A program made the position numbers and the translations under genes. The notes beneath the pieces are model-generated. The model made no database searches, was not told the origin of the DNA, and saw nothing but the letters and a program-made list of their open reading frames with translations. DNA of 64,000 nucleotides from Sporosarcina ureae (lineage in GTDB: Bacteria > Bacillota > Bacilli > Bacillales_A > Planococcaceae), in the NCBI RefSeq assembly GCF_002101375.1, contig NZ_CP015207.1, positions 744,001 to 808,000 of the forward strand, written 5' to 3'. Below are positions 37,110 through 45,207 of this stretch, in pieces; the first letter of the stretch is position 1, and each line of letters opens with the position of its first letter.

Positions 37110-37138
37110 TTGACAAACAAGCTTACTAATAGTAATCT
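37110..37138 (+). promoter_or_regulatory. Promoter of the nitroreductase gene
   Basis: TTGACA (37110-37115) and TAATCT (37133-37138) with a 17-base spacer. The first HxlR palindrome lies in the spacer and touches the -10. Confidence 0.6.
37123..37135. promoter_or_regulatory. HxlR operator 1
   Basis: TTACTAATAGTAA is a near-perfect 13-base palindrome (TTACTA/TAGTAA about a central base) lying between the -35 and -10 of the nitroreductase promoter. It resembles the TTACTATTAGTAA-like boxes bound by YodB and CatR in B. subtilis. Confidence 0.75.
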
Positions 37139-37148
37139 TATAAAGAAC

Positions 37149-37161
37149 TTACTATTAGTAA
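37149..37161. promoter_or_regulatory. HxlR operator 2
   Basis: TTACTATTAGTAA is the second 13-base palindrome, 26 bases centre-to-centre from the first (about 2.5 helical turns), just downstream of the start of transcription. With its flanks it extends to CTTACTATTAGTAAG. Confidence 0.75.
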
Positions 37162-37196
37162 GTAGTTGTCAATATATTTTAAGGGAGTTTGTCATT

Positions 37197-37823
37197 ATGT
37201 CACAAAATTACGAAGAATTACTAGAAGTTATGCAAGCACGGAAATCTGTTAGAAAGTTCGATCCGAACTATACAATCGATAAAAACGATATTACGTCTAT
37301 GCTGGAGGAGGCGATTTCCGCTCCTTCCTCAAGCAACTTACAGCCATGGCGTTTTCTTGTTATACAAGATCAAGAGTTAAAAAAGAAAATCAATCGCTTT
37401 TCATTCAATCAAGAACAAATCGAAACTGCATCCGCTATTATCGCCGTCATCGGTGATACAGAAATGTACCACAACATTGATGAGATCTATCTTTCCAATT
37501 TAGCTGCAGGAAATATAGATGAAGAGAATGTGCAGATTCAGATTCAAAATGCTAAAGCAGCTTATCCGAATGCTCCACTTGAAGTGAGACGTAATATCGC
37601 GACGTTTGATGCGGGTTTAGTTTCTATGCAGCTCATGTTGATTGCTAAGGCAAGAGGGTTCGATACTGTACCGATGGGTGGGTTTGATAAGCAACAATTT
37701 GCTGAGTCATTTGAACTTGAGTCACGCTACGAGCCACTAGTACTGATCGCGCTTGGAAAAGCTGCTTCACCTGCTTACGGTTCTACGCGTCTTCCTATTG
37801 ATGCGATTACTACTTATTTGTAA
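37197..37823 (+). CDS. Nitroreductase-family protein (YodC-like)
   Basis: A 208-residue FMN-dependent NAD(P)H nitroreductase/quinone reductase. ARKSVRKFDPNY near residue 14, ISAPSSSNLQPWRFLVI (residues 41-57) and PMGGFDKQQF mark FMN binding. The order and motifs closely resemble B. subtilis YodC, which is repressed by the HxlR protein YodB and induced by quinones and diamide. The start is ATG 37197, with AAGGGAG nine bases upstream. Two HxlR palindromes sit in its promoter and the hxlR gene is divergent, so a YodB-YodC-type detoxification circuit is very likely. Confidence 0.88.
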   Translation: MSQNYEELLEVMQARKSVRKFDPNYTIDKNDITSMLEEAISAPSSSNLQPWRFLVIQDQELKKKINRFSFNQEQIETASAIIAVIGDTEMYHNIDEIYLSNLAAGNIDEENVQIQIQNAKAAYPNAPLEVRRNIATFDAGLVSMQLMLIAKARGFDTVPMGGFDKQQFAESFELESRYEPLVLIALGKAASPAYGSTRLPIDAITTYL

Positions 37824-37920
37824 TAGCGTTGGATATGGGGTTTTTGTTCCGAAGCGTATCAATGGGAACTTTAATCCGCAATCACTATACAATGTTCAAT
37901 ATTAAAATTAATCGATGCAA

Positions 37921-37966
37921 AAGAGGATGTTATAGAAGTGTTACTACTTCTATAACATCCTCTTAT
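37921..37966. terminator. Bidirectional terminator, 19-bp perfect stem
   Basis: AAGAGGATGTTATAGAAGT (37921-37939) and its exact complement (37946-37964) enclose a six-base loop, between the convergent nitroreductase and PdxK-like genes. Confidence 0.9.
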
Positions 37967-37972
37967 TTACGC

Positions 37973-38812
37973 TCACTCCTGAACGCAAGCTCGCTCAATA
38001 GTTACCGCACAACTCATCTCGTCGTACTTACCATACGCCGCGTGATAGGTTGGCCCCACACCTTGTTTGAATGTCAGGGAATGGCGAATGCCTGCCGTAA
38101 TGAACTTCTTCGCTTCAATCACGGCAGCTTGCACCGTTTGTCCCTTTGCCAAACCTGCCACAATGGCAGCAGAGTAACTGCAACCTGCACCATTCGTATT
38201 CAGCGTATCAATTCTTGGAGCTTCGAGTAGGTAAAACTGTTCGCCGTCATACAACACATCCACTGCCGGTCCATCCAACCTTCCACCTTTCACTAATACG
38301 AACTTCGGTCCAAATTCAAATAACCGACGTGCAGCCTCTTTTAGATCCACTACAGATGTCAACTCCATTCCACCCAATAAGTAAGAAGCTTCAGGCATAT
38401 TTGGCGTAATAATCGTGGCAAGAGGAATCAATTGATTTTGCATCGCTTTCATTGCATCGTCTTTCAATAACGCAGAGCCCATCTTTCCGATCATCACTGG
38501 ATCTACTACTATATGTTGAATGTCCGATTGCTGTATCCATTTCGTTACATTGAGAATAATTTCTTTTGTAAACAACATACCCGTCTTCATTGCATCTATA
38601 CCGATATCTTCTTCTATCGTCACCAATTGCGCTTCGATCGCTTCCCAAGATTGAGGAAATATACTTTGTCCAGTACGTGGGTTTCTTGCCACAATCGCTG
38701 TGACTGCTGTTGTACCGAATACATCAAACTCCTGGAATGTTTTCAAATCTGCTTGGATTCCTGCTCCTCCACGTGCAGCAGAACCAGCGATAGTTAATGC
38801 CCGCTTGATCAT
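37973..38812 (-). CDS. pdxK: Pyridoxine/HMP kinase of the PdxK/ThiD family
   Basis: A 279-residue ribokinase-fold kinase. ALTIAGSAARGGAGIQADLKT near the N-terminus binds the substrate, and NTNGAGCSYSAAIVAG near residue 210 supplies the anion hole, with the cysteine that is usual in PdxK/ThiD enzymes. It phosphorylates pyridoxine-type vitamers or hydroxymethylpyrimidine; B. subtilis PdxK has the same layout. Which of the two activities dominates cannot be seen. It stands alone, without thiamine genes or a THI-box nearby, which favours a B6 salvage kinase. The start ATG 38812 follows GGGAGG. Confidence 0.82.
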   Translation of the reverse strand: MIKRALTIAGSAARGGAGIQADLKTFQEFDVFGTTAVTAIVARNPRTGQSIFPQSWEAIEAQLVTIEEDIGIDAMKTGMLFTKEIILNVTKWIQQSDIQHIVVDPVMIGKMGSALLKDDAMKAMQNQLIPLATIITPNMPEASYLLGGMELTSVVDLKEAARRLFEFGPKFVLVKGGRLDGPAVDVLYDGEQFYLLEAPRIDTLNTNGAGCSYSAAIVAGLAKGQTVQAAVIEAKKFITAGIRHSLTFKQGVGPTYHAAYGKYDEMSCAVTIERACVQE

Positions 38813-38951
38813 CGTCTCTTTTCCTCCCGTCTACTATATAATTCATTAGGTTTTTATTTATTATCGGTATCATTCTACAGGATAACGTGGCGAGGTTTGA
38901 AGAGTCAATTTCATAGTACATTACAAGATATTCGTCTATTTACTACCGAAT

Positions 38952-38983
38952 AAAAACTCTCTATCCAATTATCAGATAGAGAG
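38952..38983 (-). terminator. Terminator after the disulfide-oxidoreductase-like gene
   Basis: CTCTCTATC (38957-38965) and GATAGAGAG (38975-38983) pair; on the minus strand five T follow. Confidence 0.8.
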
Positions 38984-38997
38984 CTTTTACGATTAAC

Positions 38998-40344
38998 TTA
39001 CAACATATACGAAATATCAGAAGCTACTGTGGGATATGCGAATGGCATTTGCTTTAATTCGATGAGCGGAATTTGGAATCGAATAGCCATCGCGAAGAGA
39101 TTAATCAGTTCATCGGCTCCTCCACCTAAGAAATGTGCACCGAGTACAACATCTTTCTCTTGGTCGATAATTACTTTAAATGCCGCTGCCCCTTCATTTG
39201 TCTGTTTATATGTGAACCACTCGGTGGTATCTTGTGATTTTACATATATTTTTAAACCGGAGTTTTTTGCCTCTTGTTCGCTCATTCCAACCGATGATAA
39301 TTTGGGGACAGTGTATACAATAGATGGGATGACTGGATAATCTGCCGTTTTATTATTCCCTTTTAGAAGATTCGAAGCGACAACATGTGATTCCGTTGTT
39401 GCGACGGGTGTCAAAGGAGGCGCGTCACTTGAAGCGACATCTCCAGCTGCATATACATGTGGATTACTGACACTCTGCATGTATTCATTGACACATACGC
39501 CTTGCTTATCACGCTGTACATTTCCTTTTTCTAAATCAATATCCAATGCAGGTGTGCGTCCTGCCCCATGTACAACAAGATCTGCTTTCCACTCTACTTG
39601 ACGATTCATTTGTTCCCCTTTAACTACAAATGAATCGCCACACTTTTCAATTCCGTTTACGGGTGTGTTCACATGCACATGAACACCAATTTCTTCAGTA
39701 CGTTCAATCAGCTTTTTTACCAAATCTTGATCAAAATGTTTGAGAGCGTTTTCACTTCTATGCAGAATATGCACTTCCGATCCTGCCCTCGCGGCAAGAT
39801 GCGCAAATTCGAATGAAATAAATCCTCCACCTATAAAAATAATCTTTTTGGGAAGTGACTCTAATTCCATGAACTCATCGCTCAGCGTCAAATATTCTTC
39901 ACCTTCGATATTCAATTTCACAGGTTCTGCACCTGAAGCTATTAAAATATATTTCCCTTTTAATACTTCCGAGCAGACTTTCAACTCGTTTTCACTTTGA
40001 AAGACCGCCTTGCCGTGATACATGTCAATTCCTAATTTCTCATATTTTTCTTCCGTATCTTTAGGTATTGACCGAGTAAACGTTCGTTTGAATTCCATTA
40101 ATTCTGGCCAATTGATTTTGCTATCTTCTTCAATTCCTTTTCCATGCATCCGTTCATTCCAGTCAATGAGTTCAGCAGCCTCTACCAATACTTTCTTTGG
40201 ATCACAACCTCGCTGAGAACATGTCCCCCCTAATGGACGATCATCGATAATGGCAACGCTCCAGCCTTCTTTCTTGCATTTTGTTGCTGCAATAGAACCT
40301 GCACTGCCTGTTCCAATCACAAGCAAATCATATTCTTTGACCAT
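38998..40344 (-). CDS. Pyridine nucleotide-disulfide oxidoreductase-like flavoprotein
   Basis: A 448-residue class I flavoprotein resembling mercuric/glutathione/dihydrolipoyl reductases. GTGSAGSIAATKCKKEGW near the N-terminus binds FAD; GGTCSQRGCDPKKVL near residue 40 holds the redox CxxxxC pair; IGGGFISFEFAHLAA near 175 binds NAD(P)H; VYAAGDVASSDAPPL is the second FAD site. The C-terminus PFAYPTVASDISY lacks the HPT...E catalytic dyad of lipoamide or glutathione reductase, so the physiological acceptor is uncertain. Start ATG 40344 follows GGAGGAG with seven bases between; earlier in-frame starts have no binding site. Confidence 0.85.
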   Translation of the reverse strand: MVKEYDLLVIGTGSAGSIAATKCKKEGWSVAIIDDRPLGGTCSQRGCDPKKVLVEAAELIDWNERMHGKGIEEDSKINWPELMEFKRTFTRSIPKDTEEKYEKLGIDMYHGKAVFQSENELKVCSEVLKGKYILIASGAEPVKLNIEGEEYLTLSDEFMELESLPKKIIFIGGGFISFEFAHLAARAGSEVHILHRSENALKHFDQDLVKKLIERTEEIGVHVHVNTPVNGIEKCGDSFVVKGEQMNRQVEWKADLVVHGAGRTPALDIDLEKGNVQRDKQGVCVNEYMQSVSNPHVYAAGDVASSDAPPLTPVATTESHVVASNLLKGNNKTADYPVIPSIVYTVPKLSSVGMSEQEAKNSGLKIYVKSQDTTEWFTYKQTNEGAAAFKVIIDQEKDVVLGAHFLGGGADELINLFAMAIRFQIPLIELKQMPFAYPTVASDISYML

Positions 40345-40465
40345 ACTCCATCTCCTCCAACTGTTCTTGCTCATTCTGTAATCAATTACCCTTTATTGAC
40401 CTGTATCACACTTGGAAAACAGCATACATTTTCGCAATAGGGCCACCGTCAGGATAAGGGCTACC

Positions 40466-40492
40466 AAAAGCGACGGTCTGCATCCCGTCGCC
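40466..40492 (-). terminator. Terminator of the DUF3887 lipoprotein gene
   Basis: GCGACGG and CCGTCGC pair around a short loop; on the minus strand TTTT follows. It lies 21 bases after the stop. Confidence 0.75.
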
Positions 40493-40512
40493 TGTTCTTT
40501 CAATTGCTTTCA

Positions 40513-40893
40513 TTATTTCACGAAAAACCCTGCGATTCGTTGCTGTTCATCCAATGTAATCGTGTATACCCTATTATCTTCTTTGTACTTAGTAGCAATC
40601 GTTGCAACAAAGTATTGCTCTTTTTTAGCGACAGACTCTTTTTCAAAGCTAACGAATTCACCAGATTCTTTTACAATGTTTGACACATCTTGTAATTGCT
40701 CGACGGTCAACGCATCTTTCATCGTTGCATCAAACATTGAACGCATTTCATCAAACTTCTCTTCATTGAATAACGTGATCGTTTCTTTTGATTTCTTAAT
40801 ATACTCTTCAGCAGCAGATTCGTCGACCTTATTCTTTCCACATGCAGCGAGTAGGAATACCGTTGCTAGGGCGAGTATAATTAGTTTTTTCAT
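40513..40893 (-). CDS. DUF3887-type lipoprotein
   Basis: A 126-residue lipoprotein. The signal peptide MKKLIILALATVFLLAAC ends in a clean lipobox LAAC (cysteine at 18), then a charged mature domain of about 108 residues (EKFDEMRSMFDATMKDALT, then YFVATIATKYKED), which fits the DUF3887 fold, a small NTF2-like domain seen in firmicute lipoproteins. Function unknown. It sits alone with its own terminator. The start is ATG 40893 behind AAGGAAG. Confidence 0.8.
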   Translation of the reverse strand: MKKLIILALATVFLLAACGKNKVDESAAEEYIKKSKETITLFNEEKFDEMRSMFDATMKDALTVEQLQDVSNIVKESGEFVSFEKESVAKKEQYFVATIATKYKEDNRVYTITLDEQQRIAGFFVK

Positions 40894-41007
40894 TCTCTCA
40901 CTTCCTTCCTTTTAGCTTCAATACAAGCAATAGCAACCGTAGGATATTCGTTGTGTAGCCATTTGATTTAGCCGTGTATGTGCGAATCATCTCGAAAGTA
41001 ACTACTT

Positions 41008-41595
41008 CTATTTTTTACATTTAATAGATAAAAACAAACCACCATAGAGTGATTCAATTTCTTCTACACATATACCAGAATCATAAACCAATGAAAGAGT
41101 ATCTCGATTTATTTGGCAACCATCGCAGATTTTTTCCCATAATGGGTTTAATACATCTTGTGCTTTTGCAAGAGTAGGCTGCTTCATTTTGACATGTTCG
41201 AAAAATAAAATCGTGGCATCCTGCTTGCTCACACGTTGGATTTCTTTTAATGCACGTAGTGGATCTGGTATTGTACAAAATACTAAAGTTGAAATTATCG
41301 TGTCAAATGAGTTATCCGCAAATGGTAATGTTTCTGCATTTGCCTCATATAAAGTAATGGGCACATGCGCATTGCGCCCTCTTCTCATCGCTCTACTACT
41401 CATCTCCGAATTCGGTTCAATCGCTGTTACGTGGCTCGCCTGTCGATAATAGGGAAAATTGATACCGGTACCCGAACCGATCTCCAGCACATTCCCTCGT
41501 GCATTCCGGATTATTTCCATTCGAACTTTTTTAAATCGAGTTGCTTCTACTGGTTTCATGGCTATGTCATATATTTTCGGAAATAAACTTCCCAT
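41008..41595 (-). CDS. Class I SAM-dependent methyltransferase
   Basis: A 195-residue methyltransferase of the UbiE/COQ5-like type 11 group. NVLEIGSGTGINFPYY near residue 36 is SAM motif I, TAIEPNSEM motif II, and ADNSFDTIISTLVFCTI motif III. The C-terminal half has two cysteines (KICDGCQINRDT) seen in a subfamily of phospholipid or small-molecule methyltransferases. The substrate is unknown. The N-terminal segment (FPKIYDIAMKPVEATRF) resembles that of phosphatidylethanolamine-type methyltransferases. Monocistronic, start ATG 41595 behind AGGAG. Confidence 0.82.
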   Translation of the reverse strand: MGSLFPKIYDIAMKPVEATRFKKVRMEIIRNARGNVLEIGSGTGINFPYYRQASHVTAIEPNSEMSSRAMRRGRNAHVPITLYEANAETLPFADNSFDTIISTLVFCTIPDPLRALKEIQRVSKQDATILFFEHVKMKQPTLAKAQDVLNPLWEKICDGCQINRDTLSLVYDSGICVEEIESLYGGLFLSIKCKK

Positions 41596-41737
41596 TATAA
41601 GATCTCCTTTTGCTACTTACTAATTTTCTATAAGCAGTCGTTACAGCTTCATTTAACTGAACAATTTAATTTCACGTATTAGTAAATACATAATAGATAG
41701 AGAGCAAACGTACTATATGTAAAGGAGCTGATTATGG

Positions 41738-42130
41738 ATGGGAGCAAGATGGATTAAAGCAGCAGTTATCTATTTCTTAATTGGCGTGGGCTTTGGACTA
41801 TATATGCACGCTACGATTCAACTTCAATGGGGCGCAACGCATGCACATATTAATGTGGTCGGGTGGCTCACGACGGCTATGATTGGAGTAATTTATACCA
41901 TCTATCCTCAAGCAGGTAACAGTATACTAGGCAAATCGCACTTTTGGCTTTATAACATCGGATTACCTGTATTATTAATAGGCATGTTAATCATACAGCC
42001 AGCACTCGGCCTGCCCAAGATCTTGATTCAAATCTGCGTGTGGGGTGGCGGCAGCGCATTAGCGATTTCCATTCTATTATTTATCGTCAATGTATTTAAA
42101 AACGTCCATGCACCTTTTCGGATGTCTTAA
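41738..42130 (+). CDS. Small heme-copper-oxidase-like membrane protein
   Basis: A 130-residue polytopic membrane protein with four hydrophobic segments. The segment THAHINVVGWLTTAMIGVIY near residue 34 resembles the heme-ligand helix of cytochrome oxidase subunit I, and a second histidine (YMHATIQ) lies in helix 1. It is far shorter than subunit I (about 550) and is probably a separate small family with a possible heme site. ATG 41738 starts this frame, 11 bases after AAAGGAG; another ATG at 41734 runs into a stop after seven codons. No oxidase genes are nearby. Confidence 0.68.
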   Translation: MGARWIKAAVIYFLIGVGFGLYMHATIQLQWGATHAHINVVGWLTTAMIGVIYTIYPQAGNSILGKSHFWLYNIGLPVLLIGMLIIQPALGLPKILIQICVWGGGSALAISILLFIVNVFKNVHAPFRMS

Positions 42131-42159
42131 GAAAGACTAATTTGAAATTGATCCGTTTC

Positions 42160-42486
42160 TTAGACGTATTCTTTTATTGCATCCAATAAAATTTGTTCTT
42201 TGATTTGATAATGAGTAGCTTGCCAGATAGCTCGTTTATCTTTTAAAATCAATAATTGGGGAACTTCGTGCGCAACACTTAAATCTGATTCAATGGCCGC
42301 CGAAAGCTTTCTACTCACTTGTGTAATGACGATATAAATAGGCAATTCCGTGCGAAGTCCATCCAATTCTTTTTTAGCTGCTAAACTACTAACAGATGTC
42401 ATGCTTGATTTAAATAAAAGGAATGGTTGCTCATCCGACTTTTCAAGCAGTTCCCGCCACTCATCAACCTTTTTTATTCTTTTCAT
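42160..42486 (-). CDS. ytxJ: YtxJ-family (bacillithiol-system) protein lacking the redox cysteine
   Basis: A 108-residue thioredoxin-like protein matching YtxJ in length and layout. The usual active segment of YtxJ, from memory FKHSTTCPIS, is here FKSSMTSVSS (around residues 25-34): the cysteine is replaced, so the thiol chemistry proposed for the family (monothiol bacilliredoxin-like) cannot occur at that site. The C-terminal part (PQLLILKDKRAIWQATH) is well conserved. Start ATG 42486 lies seven bases after GGGGAG. Either a non-redox paralogue or a degenerated copy. Confidence 0.78.
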   Translation of the reverse strand: MKRIKKVDEWRELLEKSDEQPFLLFKSSMTSVSSLAAKKELDGLRTELPIYIVITQVSRKLSAAIESDLSVAHEVPQLLILKDKRAIWQATHYQIKEQILLDAIKEYV

Positions 42487-42597
42487 TTTTTATTCTCCCC
42501 TTATATAGAAAATCCCTAAAATATTGTAGATGTTTCTATTCTATACAGCGCACTGAACTGATTCCTCTTTTTTGCTTATATATACCATGACAAACAA

Positions 42598-42625
42598 CTA
42601 AAACCCCCACTGTTAGAAGTGAGGG
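42598..42625 (-). terminator. Terminator of tlp
   Basis: CCCCCACT and AGTGAGGG pair with one mismatch; on the minus strand TTTTAG follows. Confidence 0.65.
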
Positions 42626-42650
42626 CCAAACTTTTTTCGCATTGACTTAT

Positions 42651-42872
42651 TTATAAATAACCATTGATACGCGACTTATCTTCTTCACTAATTTCTTCTT
42701 TTAAATCTTCGATACTTTCTGCTCTGCGTTCATTTTTCTTTTTGATCTGTTCGAACTCTTTACCTTCTGCAAACTTCATTGCATCTTCTGCTGCTTCCAT
42801 ATTACTGATCGTCTTATTCAATCGTTCTTTGTTGTCTGCAGAATCATTTGGTTTTGGATAGTTCTTCGCCAT
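42651..42872 (-). CDS. tlp: Small acid-soluble spore protein Tlp
   Basis: A 73-residue, highly charged helical protein starting MAKNYPKPNDSADN, the signature of Tlp, a minor small acid-soluble protein in the spore core of Bacillales. In B. subtilis it is made in the forespore under sigma-G and aids outgrowth. Its presence marks the host as an endospore former. I start at ATG 42872, eight bases after AAGGAG; upstream in-frame codons ATG 42875 and GTG 42881 are too close to or overlap the binding site. No clear sigma-G promoter could be assigned by eye. Confidence 0.88.
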   Translation of the reverse strand: MAKNYPKPNDSADNKERLNKTISNMEAAEDAMKFAEGKEFEQIKKKNERRAESIEDLKEEISEEDKSRINGYL

Positions 42873-42964
42873 CATATACACTCCTTCTTGAAGTTTTCTT
42901 TCTACATGATAGCTTTCCCATCTCTATATGAACTATACAAAATCCATGACAAACCGATTACTCA

Positions 42965-44971
42965 TCATTGCGCATGTTTTTTTCCTACGTTATCGAATGC
43001 TTGCTGCAAAGGCACTTTTAATGCAGGTGCTAACGTTTTTGCATATTCTGCAGTAATATGATTATCATCACGATAGACAATGATATTTCCAATGATAGGA
43101 TAACAAGTCGTTTCATCACAAAAAGAGTCTGTTAAGTCTGCGAAAAATACATTCGATGGAATACCTTCTGTCACTTCCCACGGATTTTCCTTCGCAATGG
43201 CTTGATCTCTTGGCACGGAACACTCCAACGGATCGTCTGCTTGTTCAAGGCAAACAGGAATGATTTCTTGCATACGAGGATTATCCCGTATCGCAAAAAT
43301 TGTAGTAATTCCTTCAAGTCTTTTCCACTGATTCACAAATCCTCGAGGTACTTTTGGATGTTTATTCACTGTCGCTGTTGTGAAAACCAAATCAGGTGGA
43401 TCTTCTATTAACGTATCAATTAAATTACTATTCCAGGGAATACAAGCTTTCGTTAAGTTTCCCTTGGGGTCTTCGTCTGTAAAACGACAACCATCATGAC
43501 TATATAAATCAATTTTAAAATTCATTTCTTCCGCTAATTCTATTAAAGCCGGGAACCAATGACCTGAGTGTGAACCACCAACGAGTGCCAACGTGAAATC
43601 AAAACCTTCCAATACACCATAAGAACATTTCCTGACTTCCGTTAGATTGGCGGACTGACATTCCAAATCATTATAAAATACCGGAAGATCTGTTTTGATT
43701 TCTGAAGGTGACGGGATCGGTTCTACATAGGATACGCTTTTCATATTATAATCTTTTGATTGAGCACCAGGGTAATCTTGTTCATGGACAATATCCGAAT
43801 TAGCAGTCGCCTTTTCAATATAAGCAGAAATAGAAAATATTGAACTACATGCAAGTACTACCATAGTTGACAATACGACGAGTAGTTTCCCTTTCTTCTG
43901 ATTCCCACCTATTTTTTGAACAGTTTTTTCTAATAATTTGGTAGAAATCATGGACAACACAAAGGTCGCCATCAATAGTAATATCCCATCTCCTATAGGC
44001 ACTGTTTCTGTTTCCATATACGTACGATAGAAAATCAGCAACGGCCAATGCCATAAATATACACCATATGTAAGACTCCCTAGATAAATCAGAGGCTTTG
44101 TCGATAAAAATCGATTTACACCATATATTGTGATACTTTCCGAGGCAATTAATATTAGTAGTACTCCACTAATAGGAATCAATGCCAAATATCCAGGGAA
44201 TACAGTTGATACTGGAAATGAAAATCCAGTAAGTCCGATAATTGCTAGACCAACCCATCCTAAGACTACGCTTAATCTTTTATTGAAAAATAAGTATGGC
44301 GATAGTAAAGCAAAAATGCCACCAATACTAAATTCCCATATCCGTGTGAATGTATTGAAGTATGCAAAAGGCTGGTTAACATTTGTTTGATAGACGGAAA
44401 AAGCCAATGAACATATAAACACGATGATAAGCGAACTAAGTAATGTCTTGTATACTGGTGTTTTCAAAAGCTTTCGTGCGATATAATAAATAGACGTAAA
44501 TAGAACAGGCCAGATAAAATAAAATTGACCTTGCACACTAAGTGACCAAAAATGTTGAAATGGAGTAGGTATATTATCTTGCGCCAAATAGTCAACAGAA
44601 TCGAATGCTAGCCGCCAGTTTTCAAAATAAAATGTGGAAGCCATCATATGCGTTATTATTTCTCCCCATTCAAACTTGGGCAGAAGAATGACAGCAAAAA
44701 TTCCAGTGAAAATCAAGACTACTGTCGCTTGGGGTAATAACCTTCTCGCTAAGTTCAGAAAATACTCGATAAAATTTACTGATCCTGTTCGTTCTATACG
44801 CGAGATGATGGATAACGTCATCAAATAACCTGAAATAACGAAGAACACATCGATTCCACCAGACACTCTACCAAACCATATATGATAAATTGCGATCAAT
44901 AATGTTGCTACCGTTCGTACCCCTTCTATCTCGGGTCTAAATCTTTTATTAGGTAACTTTAGATCCGACAT
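42965..44971 (-). CDS. Acyltransferase family 3 / SGNH fusion (OatA-like)
   Basis: A 668-residue two-domain membrane enzyme. Residues 1-380 form an acyltransferase-3 domain with about ten helices, starting FRPEIEGVRTVATLLIAIYHI with the conserved histidine, then ISGYLMTLSI. The C-terminal 270 residues form an extracellular SGNH hydrolase-like domain with LALVGGSHSGHW (serine) and FYRD-like VYRDDNHITAEYA (Asp-His) at the end. The typical GDSH is GGSH here. Such proteins add acetyl groups to peptidoglycan or other surface polysaccharides. The neighbouring large hydrolase-like gene is a plausible partner. Start ATG 44971 behind GGAGG. Confidence 0.87.
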   Translation of the reverse strand: MSDLKLPNKRFRPEIEGVRTVATLLIAIYHIWFGRVSGGIDVFFVISGYLMTLSIISRIERTGSVNFIEYFLNLARRLLPQATVVLIFTGIFAVILLPKFEWGEIITHMMASTFYFENWRLAFDSVDYLAQDNIPTPFQHFWSLSVQGQFYFIWPVLFTSIYYIARKLLKTPVYKTLLSSLIIVFICSLAFSVYQTNVNQPFAYFNTFTRIWEFSIGGIFALLSPYLFFNKRLSVVLGWVGLAIIGLTGFSFPVSTVFPGYLALIPISGVLLILIASESITIYGVNRFLSTKPLIYLGSLTYGVYLWHWPLLIFYRTYMETETVPIGDGILLLMATFVLSMISTKLLEKTVQKIGGNQKKGKLLVVLSTMVVLACSSIFSISAYIEKATANSDIVHEQDYPGAQSKDYNMKSVSYVEPIPSPSEIKTDLPVFYNDLECQSANLTEVRKCSYGVLEGFDFTLALVGGSHSGHWFPALIELAEEMNFKIDLYSHDGCRFTDEDPKGNLTKACIPWNSNLIDTLIEDPPDLVFTTATVNKHPKVPRGFVNQWKRLEGITTIFAIRDNPRMQEIIPVCLEQADDPLECSVPRDQAIAKENPWEVTEGIPSNVFFADLTDSFCDETTCYPIIGNIIVYRDDNHITAEYAKTLAPALKVPLQQAFDNVGKKHAQ

Positions 44972-45155
44972 AACTTCCTCCGTTAAATAGACTCTTTTAA
45001 TTTTAAATGCATTCCATACTATATCATAAAACTATAGAAACGTTCAGTTATTTTCAGCTCATATTATGTAATTTTGACAAGTAGTAGAGTAGGTGTTTTT
45101 GAATATTTCATTTGAAAATACCTATATGTTCTTGCCAATCTAATTTCCCTATACG

Positions 45156-45195
45156 AAAAAGAACAGAAATCTCTATGGAGACTTCTGTTCTTTTT
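45156..45195 (-). terminator. Terminator of the large hydrolase-like gene
   Basis: AAAAAGAACAGAAATCTC (45156-45173) and GAGACTTCTGTTCTTTTT (45178-45195) form a long stem just past the stop. Confidence 0.9.
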
Positions 45196-45207
45196 CTAAC
45201 TTTTATT

